64,000 nt of DNA from Streptomyces rubiginosohelvolus (GTDB taxonomy: Bacteria; Actinomycetota; Actinomycetes; Streptomycetales; Streptomycetaceae): assembly GCF_014649875.1 (NCBI RefSeq), contig NZ_BMTW01000010.1:124001-188000 (forward strand), written 5' to 3'. Position numbers and translations under genes: made by a program. Position 1 is the first letter of the stretch. Each line of letters opens with the position of its first letter. The notes under the pieces are model-generated. The model saw only the letters and a program-made list of their open reading frames with translations. It had not been told where the DNA came from and did no database searches. Positions 32,730 through 41,412 of this stretch are shown here, piece by piece.

Positions 32730-33944
32730 GTGACCGCGCCGACCCGACGACGACCTCCCCTCACCGCGCGGGTGATCCGCGACGACGCCGAGGCGCTGCG
32801 CACCGCCGCCGAACTCGCCGAGGAGTTCCGCCCGGGCGCCTCCGGACGGGACGCCCGCCGCGAACTGCCCCGCGCCGAACTCGACCGGCTCACCGCCACC
32901 GGCCTCCTCGCCGTCACCGTCCCGGCCGAGCACGGCGGGGCCGACGTCTCAGCCGCCACCCTCTCCGAGGTCTTCCGGCTGCTCGCCTCCGCCGACGCCA
33001 GCCTGGCGCAGATCCCGCAGAGTCACTTCGCGTACGTCAACGTCCTGCGGCAGCAGGGCAGCCCGGAGCAGCGGGCGTTCTTCTTCGCCGAGGTGCTGGG
33101 CGGCCGGCGCTTCGGCAACGCCCAGTCCGAGGCCGGGACCAAACACCTCCAGGACATCCGTACCCGACTGGTGGCCGCCGACGACGGCTCGTACCGCCTG
33201 ACCGGGGTGAAGAACTACTCCACCGGCGCCCTCTTCGCCGACTGGATCCCCGTCCTCGCACGCGCCGACGACGAGCTGCTCCATGTCGCGTACGTCCCCG
33301 CCGACGCGCCCGGCCTCGCCGTCACCGACGACTGGGACGGCATGGGCCAGCGGACCACGGCGAGCGGCACGGTCGAACTGGCGGACGTCGTGGTCCCCGC
33401 CGCCCACGTCGTCCCGCACCACCTCACGTTCGCCGGCCCCCAACTCCACGGCGCACTTGCCCAGTTGCTGCATGCCGCGATCGACGCGGGGATCGCGGCG
33501 GGCGCGCTGGCCGAGGCGGCCGACTTCGTGACGACCCGGAGCCGGCCCTGGTTCGAGAGCGGGTACGAGACCGCCGCCGAGGACCCCCTCCTCATCCAGC
33601 GCTTCGGCGAACTGGCCCTGCGCCACCGGGCCGCCGACGCCCTGCTCGCCACCGCCGCCCGGGCCGTCGACACCGCACGCGGCGACCTCGACGACGACAG
33701 CGCGGCCGAGGCGTCGATCGCGGTGGCGGCGGCGAAGGCGTACGCCGGGAGCGCGGCGCTGGAGATCGCCGACGCGCTGTTCGAGGTGTCCGGGACGCGC
33801 GCCGCCCTCGACGGTCTCAACCTGCACCGGCACTGGCGTGACGCCCGCACCCACACCCTGCACGACCCGGCGCGCTGGAAGATCCAGCACCTCGGCCGGT
33901 ACGTCCTGAACGGCACCCGCCCGCCCCGCCACGGCCTGCTCTGA
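32730..33944 (+). CDS. sfnB: SfnB-family sulfur acquisition oxidoreductase
   Basis: A 404-aa acyl-CoA dehydrogenase-fold protein of the SfnB branch: VPAEHGGADVSAATLSEVFRLL, ASLAQIPQSHFAYVNVL, GNAQSEAGTKHLQDI and a HTLHDPARWKIQHLGRYVLNG terminus. It is a paralogue of the gene at 30856 with low overall similarity. Pseudomonas SfnB is linked to growth on sulfones. GTG 32730 is preceded by GGAGG. Confidence 0.85.
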   Translation: MTAPTRRRPPLTARVIRDDAEALRTAAELAEEFRPGASGRDARRELPRAELDRLTATGLLAVTVPAEHGGADVSAATLSEVFRLLASADASLAQIPQSHFAYVNVLRQQGSPEQRAFFFAEVLGGRRFGNAQSEAGTKHLQDIRTRLVAADDGSYRLTGVKNYSTGALFADWIPVLARADDELLHVAYVPADAPGLAVTDDWDGMGQRTTASGTVELADVVVPAAHVVPHHLTFAGPQLHGALAQLLHAAIDAGIAAGALAEAADFVTTRSRPWFESGYETAAEDPLLIQRFGELALRHRAADALLATAARAVDTARGDLDDDSAAEASIAVAAAKAYAGSAALEIADALFEVSGTRAALDGLNLHRHWRDARTHTLHDPARWKIQHLGRYVLNGTRPPRHGLL

Positions 33945-33968
33945 CTCACCACCCCCTTCGGAGAAACG

Positions 33969-35123
33969 ATGCCCCTGACCTTCCACTGGTTCCTGCCCAC
34001 CAACGGCGACAGCCGCCATGTCGTCGGCGGCGGCCACGGCACCCCGGTCACGGCGGCGGGCGGCGACCGCCCGCCGACGGTCCGCTACCTCGCCCAGATC
34101 GCCCGCGCCGCCGAGGACCTGGGTTTCACCGGGGCGCTCACCCCGACCGGGGCCTGGTGCGAGGACGCCTGGCTGACCACCGCGATGGTCAGCCAGCACA
34201 CGGAGCGGCTGAAGTTCCTCGTCGCCTTCCGCCCCGGCTTCGTCTCGCCCACCCTCGCCGCCCAGATGGCCTCCACCTTCCAGCGGCAGAGCGGCGGACG
34301 GCTGCTGCTGAACGTCGTCACCGGCGGCGAGAGCCATGAGCAGCGCGCGTACGGGGACTTCCTCGACAAGGACGCCCGCTACGCCCGCACCGGCGAATTC
34401 CTGGAGATCGTCCGGCAGTTGTGGGACGGCAAGACGGTCGACCTCAAGGGGGAGCACCTGCACGTCGAGCAGGCCCGGCTCGCCCAGCTCCCCGACCCCG
34501 TGCCGGAGGTCTACTTCGGCGGCTCCTCCCCGGCCGCCGCCCGGGTCGCGGCCCACCACAGCGACGTCTACCTCACGTGGGGCGAGCCGCCCGCCCAGGT
34601 CGCGGAGAAGATCGCCCGCATCCGGTCCCTCGCCGCCGCGCAGGGCCGTACCGTACGGTTCGGCATCCGGCTCCATGTGATCACCCGCGACACCTCCGAG
34701 GCGGCCTGGGCGGAGGCGGACCGGCTGCTCGCGGGCTTCGACCCGGCCACCGTGCGGGCGGTCCAGGAGGGCCTGGCCCGCAGCGAGTCCGAGGGGCAGC
34801 GACGGATGCTGGAGCTGCACGGGGGCGGCCGGGACGGTCTGGAGATCCACCCGAACCTGTGGGCGGGCATCGGCCTGGTCCGGGGCGGCGCGGGCACGGC
34901 CCTGGTCGGCAGCCATACGGAGGTGGCGGACCGCATCCGGGAGTACCACGCCCTGGGCATCGACGAGTTCGTGCTCTCCGGCTACCCGCATCTGGAGGAG
35001 GCGTACTGGTTCGGCGAGGGCGTGCTGCCGCGGCTGGCCGAGGCGGGGCTCTGGGCGCACCCGGGCGGCCCGGTGCGCGCGGCCGGCGGCGCGGACATCC
35101 CGTTCGCGGGCGGGGCGCGGTAG
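33969..35123 (+). CDS. ssuD: FMNH2-dependent alkanesulfonate monooxygenase
   Basis: A 384-aa luciferase-like enzyme of the SsuD group: FHWFLPTNGDSRHVVGGGHG, EDLGFTGALTPTGAWCEDAW, NVVTGGESHEQRAYGDFLD and EFVLSGYPHLEEAYWFGEGVLP. It releases sulfite from alkanesulfonates. It is last in the operon, so the set can take a sulfone to a sulfinate or sulfonate and then to sulfite. No sulfonate ABC importer is encoded in the window. Confidence 0.92.
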   Translation: MPLTFHWFLPTNGDSRHVVGGGHGTPVTAAGGDRPPTVRYLAQIARAAEDLGFTGALTPTGAWCEDAWLTTAMVSQHTERLKFLVAFRPGFVSPTLAAQMASTFQRQSGGRLLLNVVTGGESHEQRAYGDFLDKDARYARTGEFLEIVRQLWDGKTVDLKGEHLHVEQARLAQLPDPVPEVYFGGSSPAAARVAAHHSDVYLTWGEPPAQVAEKIARIRSLAAAQGRTVRFGIRLHVITRDTSEAAWAEADRLLAGFDPATVRAVQEGLARSESEGQRRMLELHGGGRDGLEIHPNLWAGIGLVRGGAGTALVGSHTEVADRIREYHALGIDEFVLSGYPHLEEAYWFGEGVLPRLAEAGLWAHPGGPVRAAGGADIPFAGGAR

Positions 35124-35172
35124 CGGTCGGCCGGCCCTGCGTGTGCGGCGCTGTGTCAGTGTGCGGCGCGCG

Positions 35173-36108
35173 TCAGTCGTCGGCGCCGACCGCCAAACGC
35201 CGGATCTCCTCCGCCAGCTCCGCCGCCGACGTGGTCAGCACCATGTGGTCCGCCTCCGGCAGCACCACATGCCGGCCGTGCGGTGACTGGCGGGCCCGGT
35301 ACGCGTGCGAGGCGGTCGCCCGGTCGCGGACCGATTTCGGCATGCCGGGGGAGACCCGTCCCGCCGACACCACCGTCACCGGCAGCCCCGCCAGGCCCGG
35401 CGGGTTCTCCAGCATGGCCCGCAGGTCGCCCGCCGCGTCCTCCAGCTCCCGGCCCCGGGTCCGGGTCATGGCGACGGTGTAGCCCTCGGCCCGCATGTCG
35501 GCCGCGGCGTCCGGCGGCAGCGTGGCGGTGAGCGAGCGGTAGGCGCGGCCCAGCAGTCCGAGCCGGGCCAGCGCGACCGTCACCACCTGCCCGATCCGCT
35601 CGGCCCGCCGCATCGCGGGCCGGAACAGCAGCTCGCAGGACTCGTCGGTCGGGTCGACGAGTACCAGGCCCGCCACCCGCGCGGGCTGCGCGGCGGCCGC
35701 CAGCCGCACCAGCGGCCCGCCCCAGCTGTGGCCGATGAGGAGGAACGGGCCGCCGGGGCCGACACGTTCGAGGTGGTCGAGCAGCTCCCCGAGGTCCTCC
35801 GCGAGCGCGTGCAGCCGGCGCGAGGCCCCGGCCGGGGCGGCCGGACTGCGGCCGAGACCGCTGCGGTCGTACACCACCGTCGGCGCCACATCGGCCAGCA
35901 CGGCCTGGGCGCCCGCCCAGTAGGAGCGGCCCGCGGCGAGCCCGCCCTCGAAGACCACGGTCGGCCGGGCCCGGTCAGGACCGGCGGGGCCCGGCAGCCA
36001 CTGGTAGTACAGCTCGCGTCCGTCGCGGGTGCGGGCCCGGCCCGCCTCGCCCTGGCTGTGGGCGGGGGCGTCGGCGTTGCGCCCCGTTCCGTGCTCCGCC
36101 GGAGCCAT
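35173..36108 (-). CDS. Alpha/beta hydrolase with iron-box promoter
   Basis: A 311-aa hydrolase: oxyanion region VVFEGGLAAGRSYW, nucleophile elbow GHSWGGP, acid around VLVDPTDES and the late His in LPEADHMVLTT. ATG 36108 follows GGGAGG by 6-7 bases and is preferred to the longer frame from 36141. The upstream region has a DmdR/IdeR-type iron box (36174-36192), so it should be expressed in low iron; hydrolysis of a siderophore or siderophore precursor is possible but unproven. Confidence 0.85.
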   Translation of the reverse strand: MAPAEHGTGRNADAPAHSQGEAGRARTRDGRELYYQWLPGPAGPDRARPTVVFEGGLAAGRSYWAGAQAVLADVAPTVVYDRSGLGRSPAAPAGASRRLHALAEDLGELLDHLERVGPGGPFLLIGHSWGGPLVRLAAAAQPARVAGLVLVDPTDESCELLFRPAMRRAERIGQVVTVALARLGLLGRAYRSLTATLPPDAAADMRAEGYTVAMTRTRGRELEDAAGDLRAMLENPPGLAGLPVTVVSAGRVSPGMPKSVRDRATASHAYRARQSPHGRHVVLPEADHMVLTTSAAELAEEIRRLAVGADD

Positions 36109-36173
36109 CCCCGTACCTCCCACACGTCGGCACATCGGCACGTTGGCGCCCCGGGACCGTCCGGGGCGCCAAG

Positions 36174-36192
36174 TGAGGTAAGGGTAACCTAA
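36174..36192 (-). promoter_or_regulatory. Iron box (DmdR1/IdeR type)
   Basis: Minus-strand TTAGGTTACCCTTACCTCA matches the 19-bp iron box consensus TTAGGTTAGGCTNACCTAA at most positions, including the outer TTAGGTTA and CTNACCT. It ends 66 bases upstream of the hydrolase ATG. The penicillin-binding protein gene ends at 36215 on its other side and reads toward it, so the hydrolase is the target. Confidence 0.75.
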
Positions 36193-36214
36193 GTCAGGGG
36201 TTCCGGGGGCTCGT

Positions 36215-37666
36215 TCACCTCTCCAGCGCCGCCTTCATCATCTTCTGGGCGATCGGCGCGGCCAGCCCGTTGCCGCTGACCTCGGAGCGTGCCGAGCCGG
36301 AGTCCTCGACGATCACCGCGACCGCGACCTCCTTGCCGCTGCTGTCGTCCTTCGCGTACGAGGTGAACCAGGCGTACGGGGTGTTGCTGTTGTCGACCCC
36401 GTTCTGCGCGGTGCCCGTCTTCCCGCCGACCTCGGCCCCGGCGATCCTGGCGTTGGTGCCGGTGCCCTTCTCGACCACGGTCACCATCGCGCTGCGGAGC
36501 TGCTCGGCGGTCTTCTCCTCCACCACGCGCTTCGTGTCGCCGTCCTCGGTCTCCTCCAGGGCCGAGCCGTCCCCGTCGGTCACCGACGAGACCATGTGCG
36601 GCGCGGCCAGCTCACCGCCGTTGGCCAGCGCCGAGGTGACCATCGCCATCTGGAGCGGGGTCGCGGTGACCTCGAACTGGCCGATCCCCGTCAGGGCCGT
36701 CTGCGCCTTGTCCATGTCCGTCGGATACACGCTCTTCGCCGCCCGGACCGGGACGTCCAGCTTCTCGGTGTCGAACCCGAAGGCGTCCGCCATCTCCTTG
36801 ACCTTGTCCTGCCCGAGGTCGGCCGCCGCCTTCGCGAAGACGTTGTTGCAGGAGTACTGGAGCGCGGTGCGCAGGGTCGCGTTCTCGCAGGGGGCGGACG
36901 CGTTCTCGTTGCGCAGGACCGTGCTGGTGCCGGGCAGGGTGTACGGGTCGGGGCTGTCGGTGCGCTCGTCGACCGAGCCGTAGAGCCCGTTCTCCAGCGC
37001 GGCCGCCGCCACCACCAGCTTGAACGTGGAACCCGGCGCCAGCGGCTGCCGCAGCGCCCGGTTGACCAGCGGCTTGTCCGGATCGTCCAGCAGCTTCTGC
37101 CAGGCGTCCCCGTCCGTCGTCCCGCTGATCTTCGACGGGTCGTACGAGGGGGTCGAGGCCATCCCGAGGATCCGGCCGGTCTTCGGGTCGATCGCCACCG
37201 CGGCGCCCTTGTCGTCGCCGAGCGCCTCGTACGCCGCCTTCTGGACGCCCGGGTCGATGGTGGTGAGGACGTTGCCCGGCTTGGCCTGTCCGCCGGTGAT
37301 CAGGTCCTTCGGGTTCTTCAGCCGGTCGTCCGTGCCGTCCAGGACGTCGCTGTGGATGCCTTCGAGCTGGGTCGCCCCGTACGCCTGCGAGCTGTAGCCG
37401 GTGACGGCCGCGTACAGCTCCCCCTGCGTGTAGGTCCTCTTGTACCGGAGGTCGCCGCCACTGGTCCCCTTCGATCCGGTGACCGGCGAACCGGCCACGA
37501 TGATGTCCCCGAGCGGCTGCGCGTACTGCGCGATCGTGTTCCGCCGGTTGTGCTCGTCGTCTGCGAGCGCCCTGGCCTCGTAGCCCTGCACCCAGGTCGC
37601 CCGCACCAGCAGGGCGAGCACCATGAGCAGGCAGAAGACCGAAGCGCGCCTGATTGTCTTGTTCAT
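36215..37666 (-). CDS. Class B penicillin-binding protein
   Basis: A 483-aa membrane-anchored transpeptidase: N-terminal signal anchor (11-28), a dimerisation region, and the transpeptidase domain with S213-T-F-K216, S272-C-N274 and K416-T-G. It belongs to the PbpA/FtsI-like class B enzymes of Streptomyces (SCO1875-like, from memory) and crosslinks peptidoglycan. ATG 37666 gives MNKTIRRASVFCLL. A frame open upstream encodes only Arg-rich sequence. Confidence 0.9.
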   Translation of the reverse strand: MNKTIRRASVFCLLMVLALLVRATWVQGYEARALADDEHNRRNTIAQYAQPLGDIIVAGSPVTGSKGTSGGDLRYKRTYTQGELYAAVTGYSSQAYGATQLEGIHSDVLDGTDDRLKNPKDLITGGQAKPGNVLTTIDPGVQKAAYEALGDDKGAAVAIDPKTGRILGMASTPSYDPSKISGTTDGDAWQKLLDDPDKPLVNRALRQPLAPGSTFKLVVAAAALENGLYGSVDERTDSPDPYTLPGTSTVLRNENASAPCENATLRTALQYSCNNVFAKAAADLGQDKVKEMADAFGFDTEKLDVPVRAAKSVYPTDMDKAQTALTGIGQFEVTATPLQMAMVTSALANGGELAAPHMVSSVTDGDGSALEETEDGDTKRVVEEKTAEQLRSAMVTVVEKGTGTNARIAGAEVGGKTGTAQNGVDNSNTPYAWFTSYAKDDSSGKEVAVAVIVEDSGSARSEVSGNGLAAPIAQKMMKAALER

Positions 37667-37802
37667 CCCGCTGGAGGGACGAGCGGGCCCGGTCCGGCCG
37701 TTCCCGATCGTGCCGCTTCTCACCGTTTTCTCACCCGGCGCGCGAGCCGGCCTCCTCCTCGGCGCGCGACGCCGCTCATCCGGCGCGTGACGCCCGCGCG
37801 GC

Positions 37803-38465
37803 TCAGCCCGGGGTGATGAAACCGGACTCGTACGCCGCGATGACCGCCTGGGTCCGGTCCCGGGCGCCGGTCTTCGCGAGGACCGCCGCCACATGGGTCT
37901 TCGCCGTCGCCGGGCCCACCGAGAGCCGGCCCGCGATCTCCGCGTTGGTCAGCCCCGCCGCCATCAGCCGCAGCACGTCCGCCTCCCGGTCGGTCAGCCG
38001 CGCCACCCACGCCGGGGCCATGGCCGGCTGCCGCGCCGCGTGCTCGGCGGCGAGCGTGCGCACCGCCGCCGGGTAGAGGAGCGAGTCGCCGCACGCCACC
38101 AGGCGCACCGCCTGCACCAGCTCCTCCGCCGCCGCCCGCTTCAGCAGGAACCCGGCCGCCCCGGCGTGCAGGGCGTCGTACACGTACGCGTCGTTCTCGA
38201 AGGTCGTCACGACGACGATCCTCGGCGGGTCCTCCAGCGTGGCGAGGATCTGCTCGGTGGCCCGGATGCCGTCGATCTCCGGCATCCTCACGTCCATCAG
38301 CACCACATCGGGCCGCAGCTCCCGCACCACGGAGACGGCCTCCGCGCCGGTGGTCGCCTCCCCGACGACCTCGATGCCCTCCTCGGCGTCCAGGATCACC
38401 CGCAGTGCCGTGCGCACCATCCGCTCGTCGTCCGCGAGCACCACCCGCACCGGAGCCCCGCTCAT
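37803..38465 (-). CDS. NarL-type response regulator
   Basis: A 220-aa response regulator: acidic pocket ADDE (11-14), phosphoacceptor D58 (VLMDVRMP), conserved T in VVVTTFEND, K in FLLKRAAAEE. The C-terminal LuxR HTH is LTDREADVLRLMAAGLTNAE and following. It overlaps the histidine kinase gene by 4 bases (ATGA), so the two form a pair. Confidence 0.93.
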   Translation of the reverse strand: MSGAPVRVVLADDERMVRTALRVILDAEEGIEVVGEATTGAEAVSVVRELRPDVVLMDVRMPEIDGIRATEQILATLEDPPRIVVVTTFENDAYVYDALHAGAAGFLLKRAAAEELVQAVRLVACGDSLLYPAAVRTLAAEHAARQPAMAPAWVARLTDREADVLRLMAAGLTNAEIAGRLSVGPATAKTHVAAVLAKTGARDRTQAVIAAYESGFITPG

Positions 38466-39769
38466 CCCCGTCCCTCCGTCCGGTCGGCCGCCCCCGTCGC
38501 CTCCGACATCGTCAGCGGCAGCCGGGCGGTGAGCCGCCAGCCGCCGTCGTACGGTCCCGCCTCGGCCCGGCCGCCCAGCAGGACGGCCCGCTCCGCGATG
38601 CCGCGCAGCCCGCGGCCGCCCCCGGGCCGTGCCACGGCCGGGCGCTCGCCCAGCGGGTTCTCCATCACGATCTCCAGCTCCCTCTCCCGTTCCCGTACCG
38701 CGATCAGCAGCCGCACCGGGGAGGCCGTGTCGCCCCTGCCGTGCCGCAGGGCGTTGCTCAGCCCCTCCTGGACGATCCGGTACGCCTCCCGCGCGACCAC
38801 CGGATCCACCGTGCCCGGGTCCTCCGGATCGCCCTCCCGCTCGTACGCCACCAGCACCCCGCAGTGCGCCAGCAGCCCGCCCAGCGCGTCGAGACCCGGC
38901 CCGTACGCCGTGCCCTCCTCGTCCGGCTCCGCGTCCTGCCGCAGCAGCCCCAGCACCGAGTCCAGCTCGCCGACCGTGCGCCGCGTCGTCTCCTCGATGG
39001 CGGTCAGCGCCTCGCGGACGAACTCCGGGTCCCGGTCCAGGACCCGGCGCGCCGCCCCCGCCTGCAGGGTCACCGCGCTCAGCGCGTGCCCCACCGAGTC
39101 GTGCAGCTCCCGGGCGAGCCGGTTGCGCACCGCCAGATCCGCCGCGCGGCGCTCGGCGGCGGCCAGCCGGTCCTCGGGCGTCGGCCCCAGCAGCACCGGC
39201 GCCCGCCGGGCCAGCGCCTCCCCGGCCGCGGCGGCGGCCAGCGCCAGCGCCACCAGCATCGCCAGCCCCGCGAACGGCGCGAGGGCCAGGGCCCACGGCT
39301 CCCGCAGCGCCTCGGGCCCGTCCAGCAGCCAGGTCTCGCGCAGCCCCGCGAAGAACGGCAGGGCGATCACCGCCACCGCGAACGGCGGCAGCGCCAGCGT
39401 CGCCCCGCTGATGATCCCGCCGAGCGCCAGATGCAGGGTGTACCAGCCGGCGGTACGCACCCGGGCCTGCCGGGTCCGGGCGGGCCCGTCGGCCAGCAGG
39501 GCGGGCGGGACCCCGCACAGGGCACGGGCGGCGGCCACCGACAGCGGCCGGACGAGGGCGAAGAAGCCGGTGACCGCCGCCATCGGCAGGGCGAGCGCGA
39601 ACGCGGCGAGCTGTGCGGGCACGGAGGAGAAGAGCTGTTCCCCGCCGCCCGCCATGCCGACCAGGACCGTGCCGACCAGGAAGTACGGCATCAGCAGCGC
39701 GCCACCGATGATCAGGTGCAGCCAGCGCAGCCGGGCCCGCCGCCCGAACAGCGCGGCGAGCTGCTTCAC
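38462..39769 (-). CDS. Sensor histidine kinase (HisKA_3)
   Basis: A 435-aa kinase with about six transmembrane helices in residues 15-185. It has the HisKA_3 dimerisation helix with H223 in RELHDSVGHALSAV, then the ATPase domain with EGLSNALRHGRGDT and GGGRGLRGIAERAVLLGG. It has no large extracytoplasmic sensor, so it probably senses within or near the membrane. GTG start 39769 overlaps the upstream gene's stop (GTGA). Confidence 0.92.
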   Translation of the reverse strand: MKQLAALFGRRARLRWLHLIIGGALLMPYFLVGTVLVGMAGGGEQLFSSVPAQLAAFALALPMAAVTGFFALVRPLSVAAARALCGVPPALLADGPARTRQARVRTAGWYTLHLALGGIISGATLALPPFAVAVIALPFFAGLRETWLLDGPEALREPWALALAPFAGLAMLVALALAAAAAGEALARRAPVLLGPTPEDRLAAAERRAADLAVRNRLARELHDSVGHALSAVTLQAGAARRVLDRDPEFVREALTAIEETTRRTVGELDSVLGLLRQDAEPDEEGTAYGPGLDALGGLLAHCGVLVAYEREGDPEDPGTVDPVVAREAYRIVQEGLSNALRHGRGDTASPVRLLIAVRERERELEIVMENPLGERPAVARPGGGRGLRGIAERAVLLGGRAEAGPYDGGWRLTARLPLTMSEATGAADRTEGRG

Positions 39770-40848
39770 GACCCCCGGCTCTCGTCGAGCGCACCGCGTG
39801 CGGACGGCGCGGAAGCCGCCGCGCGCTCCGCGAAGAAGTACGCGCCCAGCGTCACGACGAGCGCCCCGGCCAGCATCTGGACAGCGTAGGTCACCATCGT
39901 CGCCGCCGTCGGCCGGTCCGCAGCCTCGCCCGCGCCCATCAGCCCGGCCAGGCTCAACCACCCGCCCCAGCAGGCCAGCTGCGCCGATCCGCACCACGCC
40001 AGGACGAGCGGCAGCCGCAGGGAGAGGCGGCCGGTGCGCCGGAAGGCGAGCAGCAGCACCCCGACGGCGGTGACCACGACGAAGAGCAGGCCGACCGCTT
40101 CGAGGACGTAGAAGTCGCTGGTGCGGTCCGCCGCCCGGGCCGGCTCCAGCCCGGCGGTCGAACCGGTGGCCCACAACAGGTGGGTGACGCCCGGGACCAG
40201 GGCGGCCGACGCGGCGGCGACGGCGGTCGCGCGCAGGGCGGGCGCGGTGGGACTCTCCGGCAGATCCCGCAGCCGCCCCCGCCACAGATCGCCCCAGCGC
40301 TCCCTGGCGTACAGGGCGAACAGGGCGCCGAGGGCGAGGCCCTGGACGATGAAGCCGCCGTAGACGACGCCGAACACCCACGGGTCGAGGAACGGCTCGG
40401 AACTCCCCTCGCCGACCGGCCGCCCGCCGCCACCGCCGAGGAGCCGTACGACCAGCTGGACGGGGAAGGCCGTCATGATCGGCAGCAGCAGACCGCTCGC
40501 CACCCACATCGGCAGCACCAGCAGCCAGGCGGGCACCCGCAGACCCCAGGGCCGGGTGAGCAGCAGCGCGAGGACGACGACGGCACCGTCCATCAGCACG
40601 GTGGCCCCGTTGGCGACGGCCAGCGCGGGACCGCCGTGCAGCAGCGGACTGCCGTCGGGGATCCCGAGCCGACTGCCGGCCATCCAGGCCGTCTTGAGGC
40701 CGACGTACGGCAGGCAGGACGCGATGGCGACCACCCGCAGCACGGACCGCGCGCGGCCGACGCGGTACGGGGGATCCCCGGGCGGTGCGCCGGTGCCGGT
40801 GCGTTTTCCGGGCGGTGCGCCGGTGTCGATGAGCCGGTTCGCTGTCAT
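39766..40848 (-). CDS. Polytopic membrane protein of the kinase operon
   Basis: A 360-aa protein with about eight hydrophobic helices and no recognised catalytic motif. It starts MTANRLIDTGAPPGK at ATG 40848; the first 25 residues contain a short Pro/Gly repeat (DTGAPPGK, GTGAPPGD). It is the first gene of a three-gene overlapping operon with the kinase and regulator, so it may be the accessory sensor or the controlled membrane function of the system. Not assigned to a named family. Confidence 0.8.
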   Translation of the reverse strand: MTANRLIDTGAPPGKRTGTGAPPGDPPYRVGRARSVLRVVAIASCLPYVGLKTAWMAGSRLGIPDGSPLLHGGPALAVANGATVLMDGAVVVLALLLTRPWGLRVPAWLLVLPMWVASGLLLPIMTAFPVQLVVRLLGGGGGRPVGEGSSEPFLDPWVFGVVYGGFIVQGLALGALFALYARERWGDLWRGRLRDLPESPTAPALRATAVAAASAALVPGVTHLLWATGSTAGLEPARAADRTSDFYVLEAVGLLFVVVTAVGVLLLAFRRTGRLSLRLPLVLAWCGSAQLACWGGWLSLAGLMGAGEAADRPTAATMVTYAVQMLAGALVVTLGAYFFAERAAASAPSARGALDESRGS

Positions 40849-40932
40849 GCCACCAGGCTTCCGCGCGGGCCGCCCCCGCACGTCCTGCCCGCCGACGATC
40901 CGCCTCCGCCGCGCGGGGGAGAACCCGAGAGG

Positions 40933-41412
40933 TCACGCGCGGAGCGTCACCAGCACCTCGTCGATCTCCTCGCCCCGGGCCTGGGCGAACCCCCGGTCCG
41001 TGCCGGTCACCACGAAGCCGCACTTCTCCAGCACCCGGCGCGAGCCGAGGTTGTCGGCCGCCGCCCGCGCGTGCAGCGGGCGCGTGGGCGTCTCGGCGAG
41101 GAACGCCCGCAGCGCGGCCGTCGCCAGTCCGCGGCCCCAGTGCGCGCGGTCGATCCAGTACGTCACCTGGCGGTCGCCGGCCTCCCCGTACGCCCCGACA
41201 TGGCCCACCACGACGCCGTCGGCCACCGCCGTGCGCATCACCACCCCGCCGGACCCGGACCGGATCCGCTCCCAGTGGGCGTCGAACGCGGCGCGGTCGG
41301 TGGGGTCCTTCGCGGTGAAAGCGGCGACCCGGGTCGCCGCCGGATCGCTCATCCAGGCGAAGAAGAGCGGCAGGTCGGCGTCCTCCACCGCCCGCAGTGC
41401 TGTCCGGGCCAT
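40933..41412 (-). CDS. GNAT-family N-acetyltransferase
   Basis: A 159-aa acetyltransferase with the RimJ/RimL-like order of motifs: LRAVEDADLPLFFAWMSDP, VGHVGAYGEAGDRQVTYWID, HWGRGLATAALRAFL (acetyl-CoA binding) and NLGSRRVLEKCGFV. Its ATG overlaps the IclR stop by 4 bases, so it may share that transcript. Substrate unknown. Confidence 0.88.
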   Translation of the reverse strand: MARTALRAVEDADLPLFFAWMSDPAATRVAAFTAKDPTDRAAFDAHWERIRSGSGGVVMRTAVADGVVVGHVGAYGEAGDRQVTYWIDRAHWGRGLATAALRAFLAETPTRPLHARAAADNLGSRRVLEKCGFVVTGTDRGFAQARGEEIDEVLVTLRA

